A stretch of 64,000 bases of DNA. Origin: CAMTWZ01 sp041749075. GTDB taxonomy: Bacteria > Bacteroidota > Rhodothermia > Balneolales > HLUCCA01. Below the pieces are notes generated by a model. That model was given only the letters and a program-made list of their open reading frames with translations, was not told the origin of the DNA and made no database searches. The translations under genes and the position numbers were made by a program. The stretch is from the NCBI GenBank assembly GCA_041749075.1, contig JBGTBY010000035.1, forward strand, positions 1-64,000. Reading direction: 5' to 3'. Shown in pieces: positions 1 through 7,833 of this stretch; position 1 is the stretch's first letter, and each line of letters opens with the position of its first letter.

Positions 1-91
1 CTTGGCCGACCATCGGCTTACCCGCTCTCAAGTGGTCGGCCGCTTCTTTAGAAAAGGCCTCGAAATCAAATTTTGTGTCTTCTTGTTTCAT
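1..91 (-). CDS. IS256-family-like transposase, N-terminus only (partial)
   Basis: Reading the minus strand from the ATG at 91-89 gives 30 in-frame residues up to the window edge. They contain FDFEAFSKEAADHLRAGK, followed by MVGQ. The pattern F-D-F-x-x-F-x-K-E-A, L-x-x-G-K and a following Gly resembles the N-terminus of IS256 (Mutator-like) DDE transposases from Bacteroidota relatives. The catalytic DDE domain would lie outside the window. Too short to be certain, but the composition and the adjacent inverted repeat agree. Confidence 0.6.
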   Translation of the reverse strand, partial: MKQEDTKFDFEAFSKEAADHLRAGKPMVGQ

Positions 92-123
92 GTGTCAATT
101 TATCCAATTATGGTTTTGACACA
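1..123. mobile_element. End of an IS256-like insertion sequence (partial, continues left of window)
   Basis: The first 91 bases, read on the minus strand, encode the start of a transposase-like protein (next entry). Just outside its start codon lies a perfect 8-bp inverted repeat, TGTGTCAA at 91-98 and TTGACACA at 116-123, as expected near an IS terminus. Downstream of about 123 the plus strand becomes a beta-helix protein reading frame with no start of its own. I infer that the element inserted into that gene. The exact boundary and the target duplication cannot be set because the other end is outside the window. Confidence 0.65.
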
Positions 124-667
124 GTTAATTGAGCATACCCCCCAGAGCGGTGTACTACGGATAGATGGTAGCCAAAACCTGATTGCTCACAACCTGTTTT
201 TGGGTAACAGAGATGTGCCCTCTATTGGCCCCCTACAAAATGCGAATGTGGTTAATAATATTTTTTATGGCCGCATTCCTTTGGGCGAATACTCATGGGA
301 GAATAGCACCTTTACAAGCTTCCAGCATAATCTCATAATTGGAAACACTTCCGGGAATAACGTATTTCCGATCGGTACCAATAATAACACCGGATTTGGC
401 AATCTGGTAGGCGTGGATCCACAGTTTGTGAATCTGGAACTCACAAACTCAGCGTGGAATTACAGTTGGGATGCCACCCTTAAGCCAGGATCGCCGGCGA
501 TCGGCGCGGGAACAAACGGGACCGATATCGGAATCTTTGGTGGTGCCCATCCATTTGATTATGAAACGATTCTTCCGCTCATCCAAACCCTTGGAGTGCC
601 TGGGTTAATCAATACTGGCCAAGACTTGGACATCAACATCCGCGCACGAGGCAATAGCGAGAACTGA
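124..667 (+). pseudogene. Right-handed beta-helix secreted protein, 5'-truncated by IS insertion
   Basis: The frame is open from the left edge, but its first 40 or so codons are the antisense of the transposase gene, so the genuine remnant starts near 124. It encodes about 180 residues with short Asn/Gly-rich beta-helix rungs (GSQNLIAHNLFLGN, NANVVNNIFYG, FQHNLIIGNTSGN) and ends with a GSPAIGAGTNGTDIGIFGG motif that typically closes parallel beta-helix (pectate-lyase or NosD-like) domains. There is no C-terminal T9SS signal. The stop lies 3 nt before the next gene, so the two were probably co-transcribed. Function unknown; likely part of a surface or secreted polysaccharide-binding protein before disruption. 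Confidence 0.65.
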
Positions 668-670
668 GCC

Positions 671-3406
671 ATGAAGCGTACCAATTTAATTTTGGTACTT
701 CTATGCTGCTTGCTGTTGCCGGTATTGGGAGTTGCCCAAGCCAACATCACGGCCATGGAGTACTATATCAACACCGATCCTGGCTACGGGAGCGCCACAG
801 CGATTCCCATTGTCAGTGCCACAGAGCAAGACATTGAACTGTCGGTTAACACGAGTAGCCTGGCGCCGGGTTTTCACACCTTGTACGTTCGTGCCCGCAA
901 TGTAGATGGCGTTTGGGGACTATCTGAAGCCCGTTCCTTCTACATAACAGAAATTCCTGCGCCGGAACCTGTACCCGTCGCAACGTTGGAGTATTTCTTC
1001 GATGTAGATCCAGGAGCTGGAAGTGCAACGGCAATTGACGTCACGGCAGGCACGGTCCTCGATGTTCAGACCTCATTGGCGTCGACCGCCTTGGAACCTG
1101 GTTTCCATACCCTGTCGGTGCGGGCCCGTAATGCCGATGGCGTGTGGGGAATGACCGAATCCAGAGCCTTCTTTGTAACCGATACGACATCTGCCTCGGA
1201 ACCGTTACCCATCGCGCAGGTGGAGTATTTCTTCAATGAGGATCCCGGCGTTGGAAGTGCGACGGCAATTGACATCACATCCGATATGGACCTCGATTTG
1301 AAGACCTCCTTGGCAGCGGCCTCCTTGGATAATGGTTTCCATACTCTCTCTGTTCGTGCCCGCAATTCAGTTGGGGTTTGGGGTTTGACCGAATCTCGAG
1401 CGTTCTATCTAACTGAAACGCCTACGGAATCGGAACCCATACCTATCGCGAATTTCGAGTATTTCATAGGCACCGATCCAGGCTACGGATCGGGCACTAT
1501 GATCACGGTATCGGAGCCTGCCGTTTACCTTGACATGTCCACGCTGATTCCAGCAGCGGGCTTGGAACCGGGTAGTTATATGCTCTCGGTACGTGCTCAA
1601 AATGCGAATGGCGTCTGGGGATTACATCAAACCGAGGTATTTGCGCTCAGAGAATTATCCGCACCAGAACTGCTTAGCCCGGAAAACGAATCCATTGATG
1701 TGCCACTTACGGTTGTGTTCTCTTGGTCCGTTGTGGACTCAGCTCAATCCTACCAATTGCAATTGTCTAAGACGAATGACTTTGCGGTGATAGAGATTGA
1801 CAGCTCCGGAATAAATGAGACGGCTCTGACCATTGATGAGGCGCTTTTAGAGCTTACTACAAGCTATTTCTGGCGCGTGAGAGCTTGGGATGCCGATGGC
1901 GAGGGAACGTGGTCACAGGTCAGATCCTTCACCACATTATCCATTCCATCACCGGAACTGCTTACACCCGAAGATGAATCTACTCAGGTTCCACTACCTG
2001 TTACTTTTGCGTGGTCTGAAGTCGCCGAAGCCCAATCGTATCAACTCCAGCTTTCCAAAACGAGTGAGTTTGCCGTGATGATCGTGGATAGCACCATCAC
2101 GGACACAACCATTGTGAGCATCGACGAATCGTATTTGGAGCTCTTGACCACTTACTACTGGCGGGTACGGTCTGTAGTAGGGACCGATAGCGGCCCATGG
2201 ACAGATTCGCGTTCATTCACCACTGGGTATAACCCGGCTGTGCCCGTATTGCTTGCACCATCCGACGAAGCGACGGGAATTCCGATCAACGCGACGTTAG
2301 CTTGGGAACTTGCCGCTCGGGCAGACAGCTACGATATCGAGGTGGCCACTGACGCTAGTTTTGAGGAACTTGTGTATCCAGCTGCCGGGAAACCATTGGC
2401 GGATGACAATAGCGGAATGTTGTCCACATCGGATGCCTATGCGGGTTTCCTTCTTTCCGACCTGATTCACAGCACGACCTATTTCTGGCGGGTGCGAGGA
2501 TCCAACGAATTCGGTCAAAGCTCTTGGACTGAAGCCTGGCAATTCACCACAGTGGAAGAAGGAATTCCACCTGTGGTTCTGCAAAGCCCAGCCATGGGTA
2601 GTGAGGATGTGCCGATACCAGTCACACTGACCTGGCAAACCGTTGGCGGAGCAATCCACTATGGTGTTGAAGTCTCGACAAATCCGGCGTTCACAAACCG
2701 AACGGTGTACGACAGTCTTGAGGTAGCCAGCCTTGGCTTGGTCTCCTTGTCCGATACGACCACGTATTTCTGGCGTGTGCGGGCTTATGCCGCCGACCGA
2801 GATGCGTCCGTTTCGGCCGTATGGGAGTTCCGTACCGAGCTGAGACTTCCTGAAACTCCAATCTGGGAACCCGCAGACATGTCGGTGGATATCGACTCGA
2901 TGGTTGTCCTGAAATGGACTCCAGTCGCTCGCGCCGACCGTTATGACGTGCAATTGGGAACTGACATCCTGTTTGAGGACGATCCGAGTTTGTTTGAGGG
3001 TCTGGACATCACCGAACTCGAGCTAGATGGACTGAAATTGGATGCCCAATACTACTGGCGGGTCCGCGGAGTGAATACTCGTGGCGTCGGAGGTTGGAGT
3101 GAGGCGCTTCGCTTCCATACCACGGTGTCTATCTCGGCAGACCTATCGGAAATCCCAACAGAAGCAGCCCTTTCACAGAATTACCCCAACCCCTTCAATC
3201 CTTCAACAGTGATCGGTTTTCAGTTGCCAGTTTTCGGTGAAGTACGCTTGGCGGTGTATGATGTATTGGGCCGTCAAGTTGCGGTTATGGTTAATGGAAC
3301 AATGCCTGCCGGCCATCACCAGATCACATTCGACGCCTCAAATCATCTGTATCGACTCGAAGCAGGAGGGCAGGTCTTCACGAGACGAATGACATTGTTA
3401 AAGTAG
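671..3406 (+). CDS. Large secreted modular protein with fibronectin-III-like repeats and T9SS C-terminal domain
   Basis: A 911-residue protein. A signal peptide (MKRTNLILVLLCCLLLPVLG, cut near VAQA) is followed by four repeats of about 77 residues, each starting like EYFFxxDPGxGSATAI and ending GFHTLSVRARNxxGVWG. Then come five fibronectin-III-like modules of about 95-110 residues with the recurring TTYFWRVRA core. The last 80 residues form a type A T9SS sorting domain (LSQNYPNPFNPST to RRMTLLK). It is therefore likely exported through the outer membrane and cleaved or anchored at the surface. There is no catalytic domain, so an adhesin or structural role is an inference. It starts 3 nt after the disrupted beta-helix gene and ends before a strong terminator. 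Confidence 0.85.
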   Translation: MKRTNLILVLLCCLLLPVLGVAQANITAMEYYINTDPGYGSATAIPIVSATEQDIELSVNTSSLAPGFHTLYVRARNVDGVWGLSEARSFYITEIPAPEPVPVATLEYFFDVDPGAGSATAIDVTAGTVLDVQTSLASTALEPGFHTLSVRARNADGVWGMTESRAFFVTDTTSASEPLPIAQVEYFFNEDPGVGSATAIDITSDMDLDLKTSLAAASLDNGFHTLSVRARNSVGVWGLTESRAFYLTETPTESEPIPIANFEYFIGTDPGYGSGTMITVSEPAVYLDMSTLIPAAGLEPGSYMLSVRAQNANGVWGLHQTEVFALRELSAPELLSPENESIDVPLTVVFSWSVVDSAQSYQLQLSKTNDFAVIEIDSSGINETALTIDEALLELTTSYFWRVRAWDADGEGTWSQVRSFTTLSIPSPELLTPEDESTQVPLPVTFAWSEVAEAQSYQLQLSKTSEFAVMIVDSTITDTTIVSIDESYLELLTTYYWRVRSVVGTDSGPWTDSRSFTTGYNPAVPVLLAPSDEATGIPINATLAWELAARADSYDIEVATDASFEELVYPAAGKPLADDNSGMLSTSDAYAGFLLSDLIHSTTYFWRVRGSNEFGQSSWTEAWQFTTVEEGIPPVVLQSPAMGSEDVPIPVTLTWQTVGGAIHYGVEVSTNPAFTNRTVYDSLEVASLGLVSLSDTTTYFWRVRAYAADRDASVSAVWEFRTELRLPETPIWEPADMSVDIDSMVVLKWTPVARADRYDVQLGTDILFEDDPSLFEGLDITELELDGLKLDAQYYWRVRGVNTRGVGGWSEALRFHTTVSISADLSEIPTEAALSQNYPNPFNPSTVIGFQLPVFGEVRLAVYDVLGRQVAVMVNGTMPAGHHQITFDASNHLYRLEAGGQVFTRRMTLLK

Positions 3407-3471
3407 GTAGACCGTAAGGGCCGATCGCATCGGCCCCTCACAAACAAGAGAGAAACGCTGTTTAGCGCTAG

Positions 3472-3505
3472 GCCCCGGGTTCGTCAAGATCCGGGGCTTT
3501 TTTTT
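3472..3505 (+). terminator. Rho-independent terminator after the modular T9SS protein
   Basis: GCCCCGG at 3472-3478 pairs with CCGGGGC at 3491-3497, followed by eight T (3498-3505). The T run overlaps the stop codon of the convergent kinase gene. A second perfect hairpin (GGGCCGAT/ATCGGCCC, 3418-3436) lies just upstream but has no T run. Confidence 0.85.
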
Positions 3506-4835
3506 ACGTACGATTCGGATTCGGGATGTTGAATCGGATGGAAAACCCGGCTTCGGTCTGCGGGTACGAATACTCCGCTTCCAACTGCGACAATACGGCT
3601 AAGATCAATTGCATTCCAATGGAGCCGGATACGCTTTCTTCGAGGCTAATATGATCCGGTATTCCATGGCCATCATCCGAATACTCGCACTCCAATCGGT
3701 CGCCGTTCTCTTGGATGCGGATATGGATGGTGCCAGCCGACCCACCACTGAACGCATGTTTGAATGAATTGGTGACCAATTCATTCATCAAAATTCCCAT
3801 CGGCACCGCTTCTTTCATGCGGATGGTTGTGTCACCGCAATCGACATGACAGGAGACCGACAACGATGGATCTTGAAAGGATGCGATCCGTTCCACCACA
3901 CCTCCCAGATAATCCTGAAGTTTGATTTCACCGAAATCCCTCGTCTTATAGAGCAATTCATGAACATCGGCGATGGATTTGATCCGGTTCTGACTCGTGA
4001 GCAGCACTTCGGCAATTTCATCATCAGCCTGATCGGATTGTAGCATCAGAAGACTTGTGATGATGGCCAGATTGTTCTTGACCCGGTGATGCACTTCCGC
4101 CAGCAACAGCTTGTTTTCCTTGAGTGCTTTTTCAAGCTCAAGATTATGGGCTTTCATGTGTTTGACATTGGTGCGAACGATTCGGTACCCAATCACGATG
4201 AATCCAATACCGAATAGGCTGATGGACCAAAACATGACTGAACGGATCCAATGCGCCGCTTTGGTGATGGAGTTGGAAAAGTCCGTTTCCAGTATGGTCA
4301 GATCGTGATCCAAGTGATGCAGCGAATCCATATACGAATGAACCACTTTCGGAGTAACCTGTCCGGCTTGCACCAACACATCAATATTTTGAGCTACTTG
4401 CTCCAATTCCTTTATTTTCGAATCCGCCGCGGACCATATCTGGATGGCATCCCGCATGTACGACACATCTTTGAACCATATGAATAACCAAATCATATCA
4501 TCGACATCCTTTGGGTGGTTCCTTCCCTGCAGAAATCCTTGTTGCGCGATCTCTATATCCGGATTGGCGGATGAAAGCGTGATGCGGGCCGCCTCATCGC
4601 CTTTGTTCACGATCAAATCCGTATGGAAGGAGTCATAAAATGTCCGGTCACCATGAATCAGAAAATGATTCAGATGGAATATGGATGATTTCTGTGCTTT
4701 TGTCCACTGTCCTTCACCGGCTACATACGCCCGGATAGCCGACATCGACCGCATGCTGAATGCCGTCATGACGATCAGAAACAGGGCCAATACTAAAAAA
4801 ACAACAATCAGATAGGTGTCGAATCGTTTTGCCAT
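3504..4835 (-). CDS. Membrane sensor histidine kinase, HisKA_2 / HWE-like type
   Basis: A 443-residue protein. One membrane helix spans about residues 8-28 and a second about 198-219; between them is a periplasmic sensor region of roughly 170 mostly helical residues. A short coiled coil leads into the phosphoacceptor motif AEVHHRVKNNLAIITSLL (His around 250), typical of HisKA_2 (PF07568) kinases. A HATPase domain follows with the N box NELVTNSFKHAF and DDGHGIP. No response regulator is adjacent, so the partner is unknown. It lies 30 nt downstream of tex on the same strand. The ligand cannot be predicted. Confidence 0.85.
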   Translation of the reverse strand: MAKRFDTYLIVVFLVLALFLIVMTAFSMRSMSAIRAYVAGEGQWTKAQKSSIFHLNHFLIHGDRTFYDSFHTDLIVNKGDEAARITLSSANPDIEIAQQGFLQGRNHPKDVDDMIWLFIWFKDVSYMRDAIQIWSAADSKIKELEQVAQNIDVLVQAGQVTPKVVHSYMDSLHHLDHDLTILETDFSNSITKAAHWIRSVMFWSISLFGIGFIVIGYRIVRTNVKHMKAHNLELEKALKENKLLLAEVHHRVKNNLAIITSLLMLQSDQADDEIAEVLLTSQNRIKSIADVHELLYKTRDFGEIKLQDYLGGVVERIASFQDPSLSVSCHVDCGDTTIRMKEAVPMGILMNELVTNSFKHAFSGGSAGTIHIRIQENGDRLECEYSDDGHGIPDHISLEESVSGSIGMQLILAVLSQLEAEYSYPQTEAGFSIRFNIPNPNRT

Positions 4836-4865
4836 AGGTGCGACAAAGTAGGGATGTTCCGAGCC

Positions 4866-7031
4866 TTACACTAACTTCAACCCGATTCTTCCGCGATCCG
4901 GATCGATGCTAACTACTTCCACGCGAAGGATATCGCCCACAGCGACGACATCGTGGGGGTTTTCCACACGGCGTCCGTCGCGCGACATCGCCGAGATGTG
5001 CAACATGCCATCTTGCTTGAGTCCGATGTCCACAAATGCCCCGAAATCGACCACATTCCGAACGGTTCCTTCCATCACATGACCGATTGTCAGATCTTCC
5101 AATCGTGTGATATCCTTTCTCAGCAATGGTTTAGGGAGCGATTCGCGCGGGTCACGACCCGGCTTCAACAGATTTTCGATGATCAGATCCAATGTCGGAA
5201 CCCCAATCCCCAACTGCTCCGCGGTCTTGGATTTGTTGATGGTCTGAAGTTTGCCTGTCAAGGTGGTCTGGATGCGGTTCAGCTCTTTGACATCGATATC
5301 GAACTGCGAACACAAGGCTTTCGCCGCTTCATAACTTTCCGGATGGATGGCGGTGTTGTCCAATGGATTGTCCCCATCCGGAATCCGTAGAAATCCAGCC
5401 GCTTGCTGATATTTGAATTCACCGACGCCGGAGACTTTCAGCAATGTATCCCGCTTCTTGAACGGACCATTCTGGTTCCGGAACGTCACAATATGCTCAG
5501 CGATGCTCTTGCTCAATCCCGATACATAACTCAACAGCGGCGCACTGGCGGTGTTCAGGTTCACACCCACGGTGTTCACGCAGCTTCCCACCACATCATC
5601 CAATTTCTTCGATAGTTGAACCTGACTCACATCATGCTGATACAAGCCTACTCCGATGGATTTCGGGTCGATTTTCACCAATTCAGCCATCGGATCCTGG
5701 ATGCGTCTCGCGATCGAAATGTTTCCCCGTTGCGCCGCTTCCAAATCCGGAAACTCCTGTTTGGCGATGGGGGATGCGGAATAAACCGAAGCTCCCGCTT
5801 CACTCACAATCAGATACTGCAACTCAGGAAACGCGTTCTGGATGAGATCAGCAATGAATTCTTCGGTTTCACGGCTTCCTGTGCCATTGCCGATCGCGAT
5901 CAGCGAGACGTTGTGTTTGTTCACGAGTCGACCCACAATCGCCGCCGATTCGGCCAATTTCTTGTATGGTTCGGTCGGAAAGATGGTGTCCCCATCCAAA
6001 TATTTCCCGGTGGCATCCACAATCGCCACTTTGCAGCCGGTTCGGAAACCAGGATCAATCCCCATCACCACTTTGTTGGACAATGGTGGCTGCATGAGCA
6101 GATTCTTCACATTTTCGGCGAAGGTGGAAATCGCGCTCAGATCGGCGATTTCGGTCAGTTCGTTGCGTAATTCGCGTTCTAGGGAAGGAAATAACAATCG
6201 TTTGAAGGAATCCTCATAGGCATCGACCAGCTCATTGGTGAACACGCCACGATCGTCGGTCACGATCAACTCATCAAGAATATCGAAGCAACGTTCTTCA
6301 AAGACATTCAGATCTACAGAAAGAATCTCATCCCGCTCGCCACGGTTCAAGGCCAAGATCTGATATGGCTTGATGTATTTCACCTTGGCGTTGAACTCAT
6401 AGTATGCTTCGTAGACGGTTCGACCTTCAGCCGCCTTCGAGCTTTTCTTGGATGTGAGTGCGCCTTGATCACGGAACTGCTTTCTCAAAGCCTCACGAGC
6501 GGCGGGATGTTCGCTGATCCACTCGGCGCAGATGTCTTTCGCGCCTTGAATGGCCTCTGCGACATTCGAAATCCCCAATTCTTTATTCACGAAGGGCAGT
6601 GCCACGTCTTCGGGTTCGCCGTTATGCAATTTTTGATCCCACATGATTTGTGCGAGTGGCTCCAATCCTTTTTCCTTGGCCACGGATGCACGCGTCTTGC
6701 GTTTCGGCTTGTAAGGCAGGTAGAGATCCTCCAATTGGGTGAGGGTGGAGGCACCTTTCACAGCCGCTTCCAGCTCGGGCGTGAGCTTTTCTTGCTCGAG
6801 GATGGTTTTCAGGATGGTGGCACGTCGTTCTTCCATCATCCGCCTGAAATCCAAGGCGTCGCGCACGGCACGTAGTTGTTCTTCGTCCAATCCACCCGTC
6901 ATTTCCACGCGGTAACGCGCCAGGAAGGGGATGGTGGCACCTTCATCCAGCAGGGTGGAGACGGTTTGGACTTGTTTGGGAGTGAGGGAGAGGCTCGACG
7001 CAACGGCGGAGATGATCTGGGCTTCGGTCAT
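4866..7031 (-). CDS. tex: Tex-family RNA-binding protein (S1 domain transcription accessory protein)
   Basis: With the start at 7031 (MTEAQIIS) the product is 721 residues. It shows the Tex order: helical N-terminal domain, a YqgF/RuvC-like nuclease fold near VVMGIDPGFRTGCKVAIVD, tandem helix-hairpin-helix motifs (VGVNLNTASAPLLSYVSGL, LLKVSGVGEFK) and a C-terminal S1 domain (GHVMEGTVRNVVDFGAFVDIG). Tex proteins bind nucleic acid and affect transcription or RNA turnover. The frame is open upstream to 7157, but that part is antisense to the divergent phosphatase gene, and a TATCTTTG promoter box lies 4 nt before the 7031 ATG, so I chose the short start. Confidence 0.93.
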   Translation of the reverse strand: MTEAQIISAVASSLSLTPKQVQTVSTLLDEGATIPFLARYRVEMTGGLDEEQLRAVRDALDFRRMMEERRATILKTILEQEKLTPELEAAVKGASTLTQLEDLYLPYKPKRKTRASVAKEKGLEPLAQIMWDQKLHNGEPEDVALPFVNKELGISNVAEAIQGAKDICAEWISEHPAAREALRKQFRDQGALTSKKSSKAAEGRTVYEAYYEFNAKVKYIKPYQILALNRGERDEILSVDLNVFEERCFDILDELIVTDDRGVFTNELVDAYEDSFKRLLFPSLERELRNELTEIADLSAISTFAENVKNLLMQPPLSNKVVMGIDPGFRTGCKVAIVDATGKYLDGDTIFPTEPYKKLAESAAIVGRLVNKHNVSLIAIGNGTGSRETEEFIADLIQNAFPELQYLIVSEAGASVYSASPIAKQEFPDLEAAQRGNISIARRIQDPMAELVKIDPKSIGVGLYQHDVSQVQLSKKLDDVVGSCVNTVGVNLNTASAPLLSYVSGLSKSIAEHIVTFRNQNGPFKKRDTLLKVSGVGEFKYQQAAGFLRIPDGDNPLDNTAIHPESYEAAKALCSQFDIDVKELNRIQTTLTGKLQTINKSKTAEQLGIGVPTLDLIIENLLKPGRDPRESLPKPLLRKDITRLEDLTIGHVMEGTVRNVVDFGAFVDIGLKQDGMLHISAMSRDGRRVENPHDVVAVGDILRVEVVSIDPDRGRIGLKLV

Positions 7032-7035
7032 GCCC

Positions 7036-7043
7036 CAAAGATA
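7036..7043 (-). promoter_or_regulatory. Predicted -7 promoter box for tex, 4 nt before the start codon
   Basis: TATCTTTG on the minus strand matches the Bacteroidota sigma-factor -7 element TAnnTTTG. Only GGGC separates it from the ATG, so transcription would begin at or very near the start codon (leaderless mRNA). No clear -33 TTG is visible. Confidence 0.5.
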
Positions 7044-7052
7044 GCGATTCCG

Positions 7053-7060
7053 TATCTTGA
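7053..7060 (+). promoter_or_regulatory. Predicted -7 box for the inositol-monophosphatase-family gene
   Basis: TATCTTGA lies 5 nt before the ATG at 7066, mirroring the tex box on the opposite strand in the 34-nt divergent gap. A TTG start at 7057 would fall inside the box, which argues for the ATG. Confidence 0.42.
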
Positions 7061-7065
7061 CCCAC

Positions 7066-7833
7066 ATGATTCCATCTACAGAAAACCTGCTTTCTTCCGC
7101 CATCGACTTCGCCAAATTGGCCGGTGCGCATACCCTTACCCATTTCCGAAAAGGCATCGAGGTGATCCGAAAATCGGATCAATCTCCGGTCACTATCGCC
7201 GACCGTGAAGCCGAATGGATCTTGCGTGATGCGATCCTGAACCGCTTTCCAGAGCATGGCATCATCGGGGAGGAGCATGGCATCGTGAATCCGGATGCGA
7301 GGGTGCAATGGATTCTGGATCCCATCGACGGAACGGTATCCTTCATTCATGGGATACCTCTCTACACTACGCTCATCGGTGTGCTGGTGGACGGACAACC
7401 CACCGTAGGCATCATCCATGCGCCCGCAATGGATGAACTGTGCGACGCGGCGATCGGCATGGGAACGAGGTTGAACGGCGTGAAGGTATCGGTTCGAAAC
7501 ACATCCTCCATTGCCGAGGCCACATTCATCACCACCGATCTAGGCAACATTGTCAAATATGGTCATGAGCAAGCAGTAGCCGACCTGATCCGCGATGTGC
7601 GCATCCACCGCACCTGGGGCGATGCGTACGGACACATGATGGTGGCCACAGGCCGTGCCGATATCATGTTCGACCCGATTCTCAATATCTGGGATGCCGC
7701 GGCGTTATATCCGTGCGTCACCGAAGCCGGTGGCGTGTACATGGATGTGACGGGCAAACCCGACATCCGTTCCGGCAATGCGTTTTCGTGCGTGCCGGGT
7801 CTTAGGGATGATTTACGCAACCGTTTTCAATGA
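7066..7833 (+). CDS. Inositol monophosphatase / histidinol-phosphatase (HisN-like) family phosphatase
   Basis: A 255-residue, full-length member of the Mg-dependent, Li-sensitive phosphatase family. Visible motifs are SPVTIADREAE, IIGEEHGI (metal-binding Glu), WILDPIDGTVSFIHG (the D-P-x-D-G-T signature) and WDAAALYPCVTEAGG (second Asp motif). Substrates in the family include myo-inositol-1-phosphate, histidinol phosphate and PAP; the HisN-like branch is the best fit but there are no his genes nearby. The ATG at 7066 is chosen over a TTG at 7057. The stop overlaps the next ATG (ATGA), so the two are translationally coupled. Confidence 0.88.
   Translation: MIPSTENLLSSAIDFAKLAGAHTLTHFRKGIEVIRKSDQSPVTIADREAEWILRDAILNRFPEHGIIGEEHGIVNPDARVQWILDPIDGTVSFIHGIPLYTTLIGVLVDGQPTVGIIHAPAMDELCDAAIGMGTRLNGVKVSVRNTSSIAEATFITTDLGNIVKYGHEQAVADLIRDVRIHRTWGDAYGHMMVATGRADIMFDPILNIWDAAALYPCVTEAGGVYMDVTGKPDIRSGNAFSCVPGLRDDLRNRFQ

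Noticed and set aside
2297..2953. 218-codon minus-strand frame inside the FnIII-like region
   Set aside because: Antisense to the repetitive secreted protein; no motif.
3418..3436. GC-rich perfect hairpin GGGCCGAT/ATCGGCCC
   Set aside because: Has no T run; the terminator with T run at 3472-3505 accounts for the transcript end.
5616..6170. 184-codon plus-strand frame
   Set aside because: Antisense to tex.
7032..7157. Longer start of tex at 7157
   Set aside because: The added 42 residues are antisense to the divergent phosphatase and not of Tex type; a promoter box lies at 7036-7043.
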